64,000 bases of DNA from Mycobacterium decipiens (GTDB taxonomy: Bacteria > Actinomycetota > Actinomycetes > Mycobacteriales > Mycobacteriaceae): positions 3,782,001-3,846,000 of the forward strand of contig NZ_OY970459.1 of the NCBI RefSeq assembly GCF_963853665.1, given 5' to 3'. The first letter of the stretch is position 1. Each line of letters starts with the position of its first letter. The notes beneath the pieces are model-generated. The model searched no databases. It saw only the letters and a program-made list of their open reading frames with translations, and was not told the origin of the DNA. Of the stretch, positions 24,516 to 38,674 are shown piece by piece. The position numbers were made by a program, and so were the translations under genes.

Positions 24516-25097
24516 ATGGCCGTCCACCTGACCCGCATCTATACCCGAACCGGCGACGACGGAACGACGGGATTGAGCGATTTCTCCCGGGTCGCCAAGA
24601 CCGACCCCCGACTGATCGCGTACGCGGACTGCGACGAGGCGAACGCCGCTATCGGCGTGGCAATCGCGCTTGGCAGCCCCGACCAGCAAATCACGGATGT
24701 GTTGCGGCAGATCCAGAATGACCTGTTCGACGCGGGAGCGGATCTATCGACCCCCTTGAAAGATCCGGTGGAAAGCCCCGGGCATCCTGCGCTGCGAATC
24801 ACCCAGTCCTATGTCGATCGGCTCGAAGGGTGGTGTGACGCATATAACGCTGAACTGCCGGCACTGAAATCCTTTGTCCTACCCGGTGGTTCACCCCTAT
24901 CGGCGTTATTGCACGTCGCCCGCACCGTCGTTCGTCGGGCGGAGCGATCGGCGTGGGCCGCAGTCGACTCTCACCCGGATAGCGTCGGCGTATTTCCGGC
25001 GAAATACCTGAACCGGCTGTCGGACCTGCTGTTCATCCTGTCTCGGGTGGCCAATACCGACGGTGACGTGCTATGGCGGCCGGGCGGCGAAAGCTGA
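24516..25097 (+). CDS. PduO-type ATP:cob(I)alamin adenosyltransferase
   Basis: A 193-residue enzyme that makes adenosylcobalamin from cob(I)alamin and ATP, the coenzyme for methylmalonyl-CoA mutase among others. The N-terminal ATP-binding segment [20 protein letters not shown] is characteristic. The helical core includes [24 protein letters not shown] and the C-terminal [15 protein letters not shown] of the family. The ATG at 24516 gives the usual length; the frame continues upstream to 24477 but overlaps the divergent promoter. It corresponds to Rv1314c. It is the only plus-strand gene between alkA-ogt and the tRNA. Confidence 0.93.
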   Translation: MAVHLTRIYTRTGDDGTTGLSDFSRVAKTDPRLIAYADCDEANAAIGVAIALGSPDQQITDVLRQIQNDLFDAGADLSTPLKDPVESPGHPALRITQSYVDRLEGWCDAYNAELPALKSFVLPGGSPLSALLHVARTVVRRAERSAWAAVDSHPDSVGVFPAKYLNRLSDLLFILSRVANTDGDVLWRPGGES

Positions 25098-25134
25098 ATC
25101 AAGCGAACGCAGCTCGCTTGAGATTGCCGCTGGC

Positions 25135-25578
25135 TCAGACACTGCGGCGGCGCGCGCGCGGCGAAGGCCGGGACTCCAGCCAGGAGAGGAATGCGGTCAA
25201 CGCGCCCCTGTCGAGCGCGATCTCGTAACCTTCCCTTCGGTCCTGGGTGCCGTCACGCAGTTCCACGACAACAATCTCGTCGGTCATGATGTCGAACTCG
25301 TCGCCACGGGGTGCGCGCCGGGAAATGATTTCCACGCCTCGTCTGCTGAGCCGACGATCCGGCCACAGGCGCAGACTGGATAGCCGGTAGAACGCTGCCT
25401 CGCCGCCGCGATAGCGGATCACGCCGTGCCGCCAGCCGTGACCTCCGATCGCGGGGATGTCCCGCATGATCCCAGCCGTTCCGCCCTGGCGCAGCTTCCA
25501 CAGTCGATAACTCAAGGCCAGAACTGCCGACCCCAGAACGACGACGAGCACGACCATGCCGATCATGGGCGCGCTCAT
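25135..25578 (-). CDS. DUF2550 membrane-anchored protein
   Basis: A 147-residue protein with one N-terminal membrane helix (MIGMVVLVVVLGSAVLALSY) and a basic cytoplasmic domain ending SPRARRRSV. It matches the actinobacterial DUF2550 family (Rv1312 in M. tuberculosis), always found after atpC. It starts seven bases after the atpC stop, so it belongs to the ATP synthase operon. The function is unknown. In H37Rv an IS1557 copy lies beside this gene, as I recall; here only 37 bases separate it from the adenosyltransferase gene, which is convergent. Confidence 0.87.
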   Translation of the reverse strand: MSAPMIGMVVLVVVLGSAVLALSYRLWKLRQGGTAGIMRDIPAIGGHGWRHGVIRYRGGEAAFYRLSSLRLWPDRRLSRRGVEIISRRAPRGDEFDIMTDEIVVVELRDGTQDRREGYEIALDRGALTAFLSWLESRPSPRARRRSV

Positions 25579-25585
25579 CGGTGTG

Positions 25586-25951
25586 CTAGTCGATCGCGCC
25601 GACGGCGCGCAATCGGGCGCGCCCCCTGGCGGCGATACGGGGATCGTCGGACTCGGAATCGCGTTTAGCGGCGCTCTCGTCGATCTCCGACTCGAACTCG
25701 GCGGATTCGGCGAGAATGCTGATCCCCTCCTCGGTCACCGACAGGAAACCGCCATCCACCGCGACCCGCAGATCCTTTTCTCCTTCCCGCTCGACCCGCA
25801 CCATGGCGTCATCGACCAGTTGGGCCACCAACGGAATGTGGCGGGGCAGGATGCCGATCTCGCCGACGGTGGTGCGGGTGAAGAGGAACTTTGCCTTGCC
25901 CGACCAGATCTTCCGGTCGACGGCGACGATCTCAATGTTCAATTCGGCCAT
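25586..25951 (-). CDS. atpC: ATP synthase F1 subunit epsilon
   Basis: A 121-residue epsilon subunit of the rotor stalk. It has an N-terminal beta-sandwich ([19 protein letters not shown]...[16 protein letters not shown]) and a short C-terminal helical region. That region is more compact than in E. coli, as known for mycobacteria, where it suppresses ATP hydrolysis. It ends the F1 gene series, 42 bases after atpD. AAAGGTGG lies upstream of the ATG. Confidence 0.95.
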   Translation of the reverse strand: MAELNIEIVAVDRKIWSGKAKFLFTRTTVGEIGILPRHIPLVAQLVDDAMVRVEREGEKDLRVAVDGGFLSVTEEGISILAESAEFESEIDESAAKRDSESDDPRIAARGRARLRAVGAID

Positions 25952-25993
25952 GCCACACCACCTTTCATCGCCCCTTTCAAGCCGGCTGAACTC

Positions 25994-28383
<2,390 letters not shown>

Positions 28384-28389
28384 GGTTAG

Positions 28390-30039
<1,650 letters not shown>

Positions 30040-30083
30040 GGCTTTTCGTCTTCCTACTTCCGTTTGTGCTGACTAGTTCGGGT

Positions 30084-31424
30084 TCAGTCGGGCAGTTGCG
30101 CTTCGGCCGCGGTGAGACGAGACGAGAGCGTACCGTCGATCACCTCGTCACCGACCGCGATGAGCAGTCCACCCAGCAGTGTGGCGTCGATCTGCAGTTG
30201 CACGGTTACAGGGTGACCGTAAATGCGGCTCAGCACCTCGGTGAGGCGAGTGCGCTGGGCATCGCTGAGTTCGGCCGCCGCGCCTACTTGGGCGACGACT
30301 TCGCCGCGGCGCGCCACCGCAACTTCGGCCAGGAACACCACCGACGCCTCAACCGGCTGACCCCGCAACAGCTCGACGGTCTGGGATAGCAGCGCGACCA
30401 CGACCGGGTTGACGGTGCTGTCGGCGCGCTCAAGCACCTTGCGCAGCAACTGGACTCGGCCTTCGGCTGGAACGGCGTAGTCGCCCAACAGGATGGCAAG
30501 CCGGGGCTGCGCGTCGAGAATGCGGGAGAACCGGAATAACTGGTCTTCTACCTCGTCGACCTGACCATCACGCTCGGCAACTTCCAACAACGCCTGTCGC
30601 GACACGTGCTCGATGGCATCGATCAGATCGGAATTGGCCGACCAGCGCTCCGATACGGCCGCCCGCAACACGTCGAGTGTGGGCGCGCCGACCTTGCCGG
30701 ACACCAGCCGCTCGATCAACCGGACCCGGGGCGCCGCGTCCTCGGCCGGCACGGTGAGATAGCGGGTGACGACGGCCTCGCGGTCCAGCAGTCTCCCTAC
30801 CGACACCAGCTCGCCGGCAAGGGTGCTAAGTCCCTGATTGTCCAGGTCCTTGGCTATAGCGCCGAACCGACCCACCAGGCTGGTCAGCGCTCGCCGGCTC
30901 GCCGAGCGCATCTTGGCCAGCAGCGGGTACTCGATGTCGGCCACAGCGGGCGCCATCGCATCGAGCTCGTCTAGGAAGCGGTCGACGGTGGCCGACTGTT
31001 GCGCCGGGTCGGCGACGTGGTCACGTACCAATTCCCTTGCCTGGCGCACCGATTCGTGGCCGAGCTCCAGACGAAGCTGACGGGTCAGCTGTGCCCGGAC
31101 GAGGTCGACCTGGCGGGCACCCTGCACTTTGATGCGTTCCGCCTCGACGCCGGCCTGCGTCTCCAATTGTTCTGCGATGCGTTCGGCGTCCGTCCTGGCC
31201 TCTTCGACGACCCGTTGCGCCTCCGACTTGGCCTCTTCAACCGCCTTCGCGTGCGCCTGACTCGCCTCCGCCAGCCGCTTGGCGGCCGCCGCCGCGTCCG
31301 CCAACTGTTGGCGCACCGTGTCCTGCCGTGCCGACATCAACCGCCCCACGAGCGGCACGACAAACCGCCACACCAGATAAACGATGACCGCGAACCCGAA
31401 CAGCTGTCCGATAAATGTCGACAT
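30084..31424 (-). CDS. atpH: ATP synthase fused b'-delta subunit
   Basis: A 446-residue fusion found in mycobacteria. An N-terminal membrane helix ([20 protein letters not shown]) and a long charged helix of the b type (about 30-170) continue into a delta domain at about 180-446. The delta domain ends in a segment with the OSCP-like signature ([26 protein letters not shown]). One chain thus supplies part of the peripheral stalk and its cap on F1. It lies six bases from atpF. Confidence 0.95.
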   Translation of the reverse strand: MSTFIGQLFGFAVIVYLVWRFVVPLVGRLMSARQDTVRQQLADAAAAAKRLAEASQAHAKAVEEAKSEAQRVVEEARTDAERIAEQLETQAGVEAERIKVQGARQVDLVRAQLTRQLRLELGHESVRQARELVRDHVADPAQQSATVDRFLDELDAMAPAVADIEYPLLAKMRSASRRALTSLVGRFGAIAKDLDNQGLSTLAGELVSVGRLLDREAVVTRYLTVPAEDAAPRVRLIERLVSGKVGAPTLDVLRAAVSERWSANSDLIDAIEHVSRQALLEVAERDGQVDEVEDQLFRFSRILDAQPRLAILLGDYAVPAEGRVQLLRKVLERADSTVNPVVVALLSQTVELLRGQPVEASVVFLAEVAVARRGEVVAQVGAAAELSDAQRTRLTEVLSRIYGHPVTVQLQIDATLLGGLLIAVGDEVIDGTLSSRLTAAEAQLPD

Positions 31425-31430
31425 CCGCAG

Positions 31431-31955
31431 TTACCTCGTCGCAGCTGAGGCGGTCAGGTCGACACCGAGAATTCGACTGGCCAGCGTCGCCGACATCGCG
31501 CCCACGTGGGCATGCAGATCCAGTTCCACGGCGTCCCTCTCCCGCTTCAGTTGCTCGTTCGCCGATTGCAACGTCGATGCCACCTGCTGCTCGGCACGGG
31601 CGCGCGCGTCTTCGACGACCTTACGGCCCTCTGCCCGGGCATTATCGCGGAAGGTCGAGGCCTGGACTCGCGCTTCGGTCATGGCTTCTTCGTAATCGGC
31701 CTGGGCCGCGGCGAACTGCTCGGCCGCATTCTTGCTGTCGGCCAGCGTCTTAGTGACCATGGCGTCACGTTCCCGCAAGACCTTCAAGATCGGCGGCACC
31801 ACGAAGGTGCCAATGACGCCGAGCACCACCAGGAAGATCGCCAGCACGACGAAAAAGGTGCCGTTAGGAACGAGGAAGTTGTTGGTCTTGCCGCCTTCCT
31901 CTGCTCCCTCTGCTACCTGGCTGGCGGCCAGGACAATAGAGCTCATTTCACCCAT
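31431..31955 (-). CDS. atpF: ATP synthase F0 subunit b
   Basis: A 174-residue peripheral stalk subunit. A membrane helix at about 32-54 ([20 protein letters not shown]) is followed by a long charged helix rich in Ala, Glu, Arg and Gln. The ATG at 31955 is used; another in-frame ATG lies three codons later. It pairs with the b'-delta fusion encoded next. Confidence 0.95.
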   Translation of the reverse strand: MGEMSSIVLAASQVAEGAEEGGKTNNFLVPNGTFFVVLAIFLVVLGVIGTFVVPPILKVLRERDAMVTKTLADSKNAAEQFAAAQADYEEAMTEARVQASTFRDNARAEGRKVVEDARARAEQQVASTLQSANEQLKRERDAVELDLHAHVGAMSATLASRILGVDLTASAATR

Positions 31956-31984
31956 TGCTACCCATTACAACGGTCAGCGACGAA

Positions 31985-32275
<291 letters not shown>

Positions 32276-33028
32276 TTAGTGGTGTTCGTCTTCTAGCTCC
32301 ATGGCTTGGCTGAAGTACAAGATTGTCAGCAGCGCGAAAATGAACGCCTGGATCGCGCCGACGAACAAGTCAAACGCTTTCCAGATCGCATTCGGCGCCC
32401 ACATGATGTACGGCGGAAACAGCGCGATCAGAGCGACCAGAATGCCGCCGGCGAAGATGTTGCCGAAAAGTCGGAGCGACAGCGAGATCGGCTTGGCCAC
32501 TTCTTCGACGAGGTTGATCGGCGCCAATATCGCCACGTGACCCTTGAGCAGCTTGATCGGGTGTCCGACGATGCCGCGGCGCCAAATTCCGGCGGTGTGG
32601 TAGCAGACAAAGACGAACAGAGCCAGCGCCAGCACGTAATTGATGTCCGCGGCTGCCGGTTTGAGCAACTCGGTGGTGTGCCCTTGTTTGTCGGTGTACT
32701 GCACGGGGAGGACGGACAGCCAGTTGGAGATCAGGATGAACACGAAGATGGTCACCGCGAGTGGCAACACGAACGGAGCAATCCGCATCCCGATGGCGCC
32801 TTCGACCTGATTGCGCATCTGGATGGTGATCGCCTCGAAGAACAACTGCACGCCCCCGGGCACGTCCGTCGAGGTGACCTTGGCGCGCAGATAGAAGGCC
32901 AGCGCGATCACGATCACCGCGGCGATCGCTGTCGACAGCACCGTGTCGGTGTTGACGGTCATCCCGAGCCACGTAGCCGTGTGGTGCTCGCCCACCTCGA
33001 TCTGGGCGGCCAGGATCGTCTCAGTCAT
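32276..33028 (-). CDS. atpB: ATP synthase F0 subunit a
   Basis: A 250-residue membrane subunit forming the proton half-channels. Five to six hydrophobic segments are visible, and the essential Arg lies in [18 protein letters not shown]. The C-terminal hairpin reads [23 protein letters not shown] use the ATG at 33028; a GTG one codon upstream is possible. The start lies inside the end of the AtpI-like gene (8-base overlap), so translation is coupled. Confidence 0.95.
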   Translation of the reverse strand: MTETILAAQIEVGEHHTATWLGMTVNTDTVLSTAIAAVIVIALAFYLRAKVTSTDVPGGVQLFFEAITIQMRNQVEGAIGMRIAPFVLPLAVTIFVFILISNWLSVLPVQYTDKQGHTTELLKPAAADINYVLALALFVFVCYHTAGIWRRGIVGHPIKLLKGHVAILAPINLVEEVAKPISLSLRLFGNIFAGGILVALIALFPPYIMWAPNAIWKAFDLFVGAIQAFIFALLTILYFSQAMELEDEHH

Positions 33029-33506
33029 CACTCGCGCTGCTCCCTTCCGATCCCGCCGACTGGCCCTTGGAAGAATAGGTTGTGCCCGGCTCCGCGGACG
33101 CAGTCCGCAACTTTTTCCAGACCGGCAGCGCCGTCGATGCCACCAGTAGCACCTGGAAGAGCGCCAGGCCGAACACCACGCCCAATCCGGCCGGCCGGAA
33201 AATATAGGCGATGATCAGTCCGAGGATGGTGATAATCGCCAGTCGCGACGCCGAGTTGATGGCCATCGAGCTTTTCAGCGGATGTTCCTTCGCGGTGATC
33301 GAGTCGACCGAGCGTCGCACCAGGAGGGCATTGAGCAAACCCAGTAGCAACCCGATGCCCAAGAACACCCCGACCATCACGTGACCGGACAAGCCGGCGA
33401 CGAGCATCGCCACTGCGGTCAGTACGACGCTGATGAAAAAAAGGCGAATCGGACGGAAAGCAACAGAGGGAAACACCAACGGCGCGTCTTGCGCTGGTGT
33501 CGTCAC
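33021..33506 (-). CDS. AtpI-like membrane protein upstream of atpB
   Basis: A 161-residue protein with four hydrophobic segments ([71 protein letters not shown]). It corresponds to Rv1303, the first gene of the mycobacterial atp operon. It is thought to have an AtpI-like role in c-ring assembly; that role is inferred from position. The start is a GTG at 33506, preceded by GATGAGGTGCTGCA. A gap of 253 bases separates it from wecA upstream and probably holds the operon promoter, which I could not define. Confidence 0.85.
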   Translation of the reverse strand: MTTPAQDAPLVFPSVAFRPIRLFFISVVLTAVAMLVAGLSGHVMVGVFLGIGLLLGLLNALLVRRSVDSITAKEHPLKSSMAINSASRLAIITILGLIIAYIFRPAGLGVVFGLALFQVLLVASTALPVWKKLRTASAEPGTTYSSKGQSAGSEGSSASDD

Positions 33507-33759
33507 TGCAGCACCTCATCCCGGGTTGATGGAGCGGAAACCGCCCGATCGACTGATCGGTGGCCCGCCGAGCGTATCGCAGTCGTCGCGCTGGAAACAC
33601 CCAAGGGGTAGCTCCCTATGTCGGTCGTGAATCGGCGCGACCGGATACACATCCGATGGGCCGGGGGGCCGGCAACCCGCGAGGTTTCTTTCGGGGTTCT
33701 ACCAGCACCGTACCACAAGGAACACGCCGCTACTACTCCTTGTCGTAGACTCGGCCAGC

Positions 33760-34986
33760 TCAGTCCAAGTCCGGGTCGTACTCCTCGTCGTAATAGTCGT
33801 CGCTACGGCGCAACAGCGGGATCAATGTCGCGACGCCGGCGACCACGAGCGCGCCCAGCATCACCGCCGCGGTGTCGCGCGGGTCGAAGAAGATCGAGCT
33901 CGCGGCGCCGAAGGCAACGATGCCCACCCACAGGTAGATGATCAGCACCACCCGGCGATGTGAATGGCCGATCTGCAGCAACCGGTGGTGGAGGTGCATC
34001 TTGTCGGGGCTGAACGCGCTGCGGCCCGCACGGGTGCGGCGCACGATCGCCAGCAGCAGGTCGAGCATTGGCACAAACATGACCGCCACCACCAGTAGGA
34101 ACGGCGACAGCAGAGCAAACACGTCGCGAGCGCCGTACGCATTCTGGGAGATCGGCCCGGCCGCGGTGGTGGAAGCGGCGGCGAGCATCAAGCCGATCAG
34201 CATCGATCCGGAATCGCCCATGAAGATCTTGGCCCGGTGGAAGTTGTGTGGCAGAAAGCCGAGGCAGGCGCCGGCGAGCACGACCGAGATCACGGCCGGC
34301 GGGTAGTACAAAACGTCACCACCGTGGTCACGAAGCAGACCCACCGAGAACATGCAGATCGCCAGTGCCGTGATGAGGCCCAGTCCGGCGGCCAGCCCAT
34401 CGAGACCGTCGACGAAGTTCATCGCGTTGACGATCGAAACGGTCAGCGCCAGGGTGAGCAGGATCGAGGAAGCCTGGTCCAACACGATGGTGCCGACACC
34501 ACCTATCGGGATGTACAGGACACTCCAGGCGACCCCCATGGTGACCAGCACGCTTGCCGCGGTGATCTGGCCGGCGAACTTCGTCAGCGCATCCAGGCCC
34601 CAACGGTCGTCGATCAGACCGATGCCCATGATCACCGCACCGGCCACCAGCACCGCGGGCATCCCGGTGGAATAGACGAACCCCCGGGTGAGTGCCGGTA
34701 GCTGGGAGGCAAGAAAGACGGCGCCGACAATGCCGAGGAACATCGCCAACCCACCCATCCGAGGGGTTGGCTGCACATGCACATCCCGTTCCCGCGGGTA
34801 GGCGACGGCTCCCAAGCGAGTGGCCAGCACCCGCACCGGACCGGTCGCGAAGTAGGTGACGATCGCCGCGGTCAACCCGACTAGCACAAGCTCGCGCAGC
34901 GGGACACCGGCACCGCCATAGGTCAGGGCGAGCAAGCCACCGGCAGGGCTGGCCACATCGCTGGACACCTCGAGACCGTACTGCAC
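33760..34986 (-). CDS. wecA: Decaprenyl-phosphate N-acetylglucosaminyl-1-phosphate transferase
   Basis: A 408-residue polytopic membrane enzyme with about eleven hydrophobic segments. It transfers GlcNAc-1-phosphate from UDP-GlcNAc to decaprenyl phosphate, starting the linker that joins arabinogalactan to peptidoglycan. Family motifs are visible: the catalytic Asp pair region MGIGLIDDRWGLD, FVDGLDGLAAGL, the metal site KIFMGDSGSMLIG, and the HHRLLQIGHSHRR loop. The GTG at 34986 (VQYGLEVSSDV) matches homologues; the frame extends further to 35034. It was called rfe in H37Rv annotation. Confidence 0.94.
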   Translation of the reverse strand: MQYGLEVSSDVASPAGGLLALTYGGAGVPLRELVLVGLTAAIVTYFATGPVRVLATRLGAVAYPRERDVHVQPTPRMGGLAMFLGIVGAVFLASQLPALTRGFVYSTGMPAVLVAGAVIMGIGLIDDRWGLDALTKFAGQITAASVLVTMGVAWSVLYIPIGGVGTIVLDQASSILLTLALTVSIVNAMNFVDGLDGLAAGLGLITALAICMFSVGLLRDHGGDVLYYPPAVISVVLAGACLGFLPHNFHRAKIFMGDSGSMLIGLMLAAASTTAAGPISQNAYGARDVFALLSPFLLVVAVMFVPMLDLLLAIVRRTRAGRSAFSPDKMHLHHRLLQIGHSHRRVVLIIYLWVGIVAFGAASSIFFDPRDTAAVMLGALVVAGVATLIPLLRRSDDYYDEEYDPDLD

Positions 34987-35083
34987 CAACCTGAGACTCC
35001 TATGACCGCTCTGCCACCGGCGCCGAGCGTGCATCCACGGCGAAAAATCGGCCGAATCTTCGCAGTGAGTGCACGTTCGGCGG

Positions 35084-35737
35084 CTAGCCGATCAAACTCG
35101 CCGTGTCCATCCCCAGCACTGTCGCGATCCGTTCGGTGCTGACCGGACCCTGCCGCAGCACGCGCGGGGTGCCTCCGGTCAGGTCGACGATCGTCGAAGC
35201 CGCCTGCTGTGCGGATGGACCCGCGTCGAGATAGACCTCGACGTGATCGCCGAGTTGACGGCGTGCCTCCACGGCGTCGACGGCCGGCGGCCGGCCCGAG
35301 ACGTTGGCGCTGGATACTGCCATCGGCCCCACCTCACGCAACAACTCGATGGCAACCGGGTGCAGCGGCATTCGCAGCATCACCGTGCCGTGGGCATCAC
35401 CAAGATCCCACTGCAGGGACGGCGCTTGCACCACAACCAGGCTTAGCGCGCCGGGCCAGAATGCGCGAATCAGTTCTCGGGCCCCATCGGGCATGGAGTA
35501 GACGAGCCCTTCGATCGTGTGCCAGGAGCCGACCAGCACACCCACCGGCATATCGCGTCCACGCCCCTTGGCCGACAGCAGCGCATCCACCGCGGTGCGG
35601 TCGAAGGCGTCGGCGCCGATGCCGTAAACCGTGTCCGTCGGCATCACAATCAGTCCGCCGGCCTTGAGCGCCCCTACCGCAGCAGCGATTCCGCGCGAAC
35701 GTTGCTCGGGGTCAGCGCAGTCGAACGCTTCAGTCAA
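35084..35737 (-). CDS. tsaC: L-threonylcarbamoyladenylate synthase (Sua5/YrdC/TsaC family)
   Basis: A 217-residue enzyme that makes threonylcarbamoyl-AMP from threonine, bicarbonate and ATP, for the t6A37 modification of ANN-decoding tRNAs. Motifs include MPTDTVYGIGADAFD, the Lys/Arg pocket AKGRGRDMPVGVLV and SSANVSGRPPAVD. The start is an unusual TTG at 35737, the last codon-sized element of repeat unit 1, eight bases after GAGGAG. M. tuberculosis uses GTG here, as I recall. Both the ribosome site and the start codon lie inside the 52-bp repeat, so array changes could affect translation. Downstream lies wecA; upstream is prmC. Confidence 0.9.
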   Translation of the reverse strand: MTEAFDCADPEQRSRGIAAAVGALKAGGLIVMPTDTVYGIGADAFDRTAVDALLSAKGRGRDMPVGVLVGSWHTIEGLVYSMPDGARELIRAFWPGALSLVVVQAPSLQWDLGDAHGTVMLRMPLHPVAIELLREVGPMAVSSANVSGRPPAVDAVEARRQLGDHVEVYLDAGPSAQQAASTIVDLTGGTPRVLRQGPVSTERIATVLGMDTASLIG

Positions 35738-36219
35738 TGGCGCCGCTCCTCATCATCGCTTCGCTCTGCATCGTCACGCCGCAAGTCAATGGCGCCGCTC
35801 CTCATCATCGCTTCGCTCTGCATCGTCACGCCGCAAGTCAATGGCGCCGCTCCTCATCATCGCTTCGCTCTGCATCGTCACGCCGCAAGTCAATGGCGCC
35901 GCTCCTCATCATCGCTTCGCTCTGCATCGTCACGCCGCAAGTCAATGGCGCCGCTCCTCATCATCGCTTCGCTCTGCATCGTCACGCCGCAAGTCAATGG
36001 CGCCGCTCCTCATCATCGCTTCGCTCTGCATCGTCACGCCGCAAGTCAATGGCGCCGCTCCTCATCATCGCTTCGCTCTGCATCGTCACGCCGCAAGTCA
36101 ATGGCGCCGCTCCTCATCATCGCTTCGCTCTGCATCGTCACGCCGCAAGTCAATGGCGCCGCTCCTCATCATCGCTTCGCTCTGCATCGTCACGCCGCAA
36201 GTCAATGGCGCCGCTCCTC
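35733..36219 (-). repeat. MIRU-like tandem array, 52-bp unit, 9 full copies plus partial
   Basis: Nine exact 52-bp units start at 35733, 35785, 35837, 35889, 35941, 35993, 36045, 36097 and 36149, followed by 19 bases of a tenth at 36201. On the minus strand each unit holds GCGATGATGAGGAGCGG, then CATTGAC, in which TGA (stop) and TTG (start) overlap as TTGA. The first stop of this kind ends prmC, and the last TTG starts the tsaC gene. This is the design of mycobacterial interspersed repetitive units, which sit between genes with overlapping stop and start codons. All copies look identical, so the expansion is recent. Confidence 0.93.
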
Positions 36220-37085
36220 CCCCGCGAGCCGGCGCTGCTCGACCTGCGCGCCGTCACGAACCTGGGTCGGCCGGTCAGATCTGTGCAGGCCCGTACGCTT
36301 TCGAAGACTCCTGCGCCGCTGACTAACGCGACAGTCAGCGCCGATGTGGTGTCGTCATGCTCGACGGCAAACAGGCCACCGGGGCGCAACCAGCGCCCGG
36401 CGAGCCCGAGAAGCGCGGCTATCACCGCCATCCCGTCCGGCCCGCCAAACAGCGCATGATGCGGATCATGTTGTGCTACTTCGGGCTCCAGGACGGCATG
36501 CGAAGCTGGGTTGTCGGGAACGTAAGGCGGGTTGGCCACGACGAGATCGACCTGCCCGTCGAGTTCGGGAAGCAAGCCAGGCGTGGTGACGTCGGCGCGC
36601 ACCAGTTCAACCGCGGTACCCGCCGCATTGCGCCGTGCGTAGTCAAGCGCGGCGACCGAGTCGTCGATGCCGAGGACCCGGGCCGCGGGGTAGTGCCGGG
36701 CCAGGGCGACCGCCAATGCACCAGAGCCGGTGCATGCGTCGACGATCAACGGCCGCGCCGGAAGCGGCTGCGCGGTGGCCCAGGCCAAGATGGCCTCGGT
36801 CTCCGGGCGCGGTATGAACACGCCCGGGCCGACCTGTAGCACCACCGGCCCGAATGAGACCGTCCCGATGAGATGCTGCAGCGGCACCCGCCGCGAGCGA
36901 GCGGTGACGACGTCGCGGTAACGCCCGAAGAACTCCTCGCCGGGCGGCTCGAGCAGTGGCAGCCGGCCGCGGTCCGTGCCCGCCAGGTGGGCGGCCAACT
37001 GTTCGGCATCGCAACGCGCTGAGTCGACCCCCGCTTCGGCCAACAGCGCCGCAGCCGAGTCGATGGCCCGCCGCAGCGTGGTCAT
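36150..37085 (-). CDS. prmC: Peptide chain release factor N5-glutamine methyltransferase
   Basis: A 311-residue SAM-dependent enzyme that methylates the GGQ glutamine of release factors. The SAM loop [15 protein letters not shown] and the catalytic [12 protein letters not shown] are clear, and [12 protein letters not shown] matches HemK/PrmC. The ATG overlaps the prfA stop by four bases (ATGA), so the enzyme is made together with its substrate. The last residues, from AIDLRRDD to DEERRH, are encoded by the 52-bp repeat, and the stop codon is in unit 9. The C-terminal tail is therefore repeat-derived and unlikely to be needed for catalysis. Named hemK in older annotation. Confidence 0.93.
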   Translation of the reverse strand: MTTLRRAIDSAAALLAEAGVDSARCDAEQLAAHLAGTDRGRLPLLEPPGEEFFGRYRDVVTARSRRVPLQHLIGTVSFGPVVLQVGPGVFIPRPETEAILAWATAQPLPARPLIVDACTGSGALAVALARHYPAARVLGIDDSVAALDYARRNAAGTAVELVRADVTTPGLLPELDGQVDLVVANPPYVPDNPASHAVLEPEVAQHDPHHALFGGPDGMAVIAALLGLAGRWLRPGGLFAVEHDDTTSALTVALVSGAGVFESVRACTDLTGRPRFVTARRSSSAGSRGRSGAIDLRRDDAERSDDEERRH

Positions 37086-38155
37086 GACTGTTGCAACCGG
37101 GACTGTTTGTCCGCGGCGGCCAGAGCGTCGAATAACGCGTCCAGGTCCCCGGCTAGAACCTGATCGAGATTGTGTGACTTGTAGCCGATCCGGTGGTCGG
37201 TGATCCGGCTCTCCGGGAAGTTGTAGGTGCGAATGCGTTCGCTGCGGTCCACTGTACGGATTTGGCTGGCCCGGTCCGCGGATGCGTCGGCCAGCGCCTG
37301 CTCCTCGGCGATTGCCTGCAGGCGAGCGGCGAGCACCTGCAACGCACGCGTTTTGTTCTGTAACTGCGATCGCTCGTTTTGACAGGTGACGACGATCCCG
37401 GTGGGCACATGGGTGATGCGAACCGCGGAATCGGTCGTATTAACACCTTGGCCACCCTTGCCCGAAGACCGGTACACGTCGACGCGCAGATCCGACTCGT
37501 CGATCTGCACCTCGCCAACTTCCTCCGGCTCGGGGTAGACCAGCACACCCGCCGCCGAAGTATGCACGCGGCCTTGGGATTCCGTTACCGGAACCCGTTG
37601 TACCCGGTGCACCCCGCCCTCGAACTTCATGCGCGACCATACCCCGTCGGCCGTGTCGCCCTTGCTAGCAATCGCCAACGTCGCGTCCTTGTATCCACCC
37701 AGATCCGAGGTGGTTTCGTCCAGCACCGTCACAGTCCAGCCGTGCCGCTCCGCGTAGCGGATGTACATCCTGGCCAAATCGGCGGCGAACAATGCCGATT
37801 CTTCGCCCCCCTCACCGGATTTGACTTCCAAGACGATGTCGTCGGCATCGTGCGGATCGCGCGGCGCCAGCATGTCGGTGAGCTGGACATCCAATTCGGC
37901 TACCTGGGCCTCCAATTCGGCGACCTCTGCGGTGAACGACTCGTCGGCGGCGGCCAGCTCGCGCGCCGTCTCAAGGTCGTCGCGTGCGGACGCCAGCTTG
38001 CGGTGGGTGGCGACGATCGGGGCCAATCGGGCAAACCGGCGACCGACCTTGCGCGCCTCGGCCGGGTTGCTGTGCAACTCGGGATCCGCCAACGCGAGCT
38101 CGAGCTCGGCGTGTTCGGCGAGCAGCACATCAATCGTCGACACCGGCTGCGTCAT
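37082..38155 (-). CDS. prfA: Peptide chain release factor 1
   Basis: A 357-residue RF1 that reads UAA and UAG and triggers peptide release. The GGQ motif is in [16 protein letters not shown] near residue 230. The coiled-coil domain 1 is at the N-terminus, and the anticodon-like PxT region lies between. The ATG at 38155 has GGGAGG upstream and gives the family length; the open frame extends beyond it without similarity. It overlaps prmC by four bases. Confidence 0.95.
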   Translation of the reverse strand: MTQPVSTIDVLLAEHAELELALADPELHSNPAEARKVGRRFARLAPIVATHRKLASARDDLETARELAAADESFTAEVAELEAQVAELDVQLTDMLAPRDPHDADDIVLEVKSGEGGEESALFAADLARMYIRYAERHGWTVTVLDETTSDLGGYKDATLAIASKGDTADGVWSRMKFEGGVHRVQRVPVTESQGRVHTSAAGVLVYPEPEEVGEVQIDESDLRVDVYRSSGKGGQGVNTTDSAVRITHVPTGIVVTCQNERSQLQNKTRALQVLAARLQAIAEEQALADASADRASQIRTVDRSERIRTYNFPESRITDHRIGYKSHNLDQVLAGDLDALFDALAAADKQSRLQQS

Positions 38156-38244
38156 GTCAACCTCCCTTCCGCGAGCCCTGACCCCGAACGCGAACCGACG
38201 CCCGGCCTGTGCGGGTTCGCACAGTGCGGGCGTCGGTAGTCCAG

Positions 38245-38484
38245 CTATTTGTCGGTTGACTCCTTGTCGGCTCCGACCTTGCGCTTGCCGTACCGCTTCT
38301 CGAAGCGGGCCACCCGGCCACCGCTGTCGAGGATCTTCTGCTTTCCGGTGTAGAACGGATGGCACTGCGAGCAAACCTCGACCACAATGCGGCCTCCCGG
38401 CTTGGTGCTACGCGTCTGGAAGGTGTTGCCGCATCCGCAGATCACCGTGGTCTCTTCGTATGCGGGATGAATGCCAGATTTCAT
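38245..38484 (-). CDS. rpmE: 50S ribosomal protein L31, zinc-binding form
   Basis: A 79-residue L31 with the zinc ligands of the C+ type: CGCGNT (two Cys) and CSQCHPF (two Cys). Zinc-independent paralogues used under zinc starvation lack these cysteines. It starts with [14 protein letters not shown], at the ATG at 38484. Between its end and prfA are 89 bases; upstream, 190 bases separate it from rho. Confidence 0.95.
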   Translation of the reverse strand: MKSGIHPAYEETTVICGCGNTFQTRSTKPGGRIVVEVCSQCHPFYTGKQKILDSGGRVARFEKRYGKRKVGADKESTDK

Positions 38485-38674
38485 GCTGTCCTCTTCGATC
38501 GTTGGCGGCCGCCTGGCCCCCGGTCCGATGCGGCGGTCGGGAACTCCGAGAACCAAATGCGGTCCCGGATTGGGCCGAGAGCCGATTATGCCAGGTCAAC
38601 CACCATCTCCCCAAACACCGAGATGCGTGGACGCATTCCCGACCGACATCGACGCGGCGGCAAGACGCCGCGCG

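Noticed and set aside
33507..33759. Promoter of the atp operon
   Set aside because: TAGAAC- and TACGGT-like elements are present but no pair with acceptable spacing was convincing, so none is listed.
35733..36219. Possible CRISPR array
   Set aside because: Units are directly adjacent and identical, without variable spacers or cas genes.
35519..36459. Three overlapping plus-strand frames of over 200 codons with serine/histidine-rich repeats
   Set aside because: They are translations of the 52-bp array in all three phases. Since 52 is not a multiple of three, each frame cycles through the same peptide. They lie antisense to prmC and tsaC.
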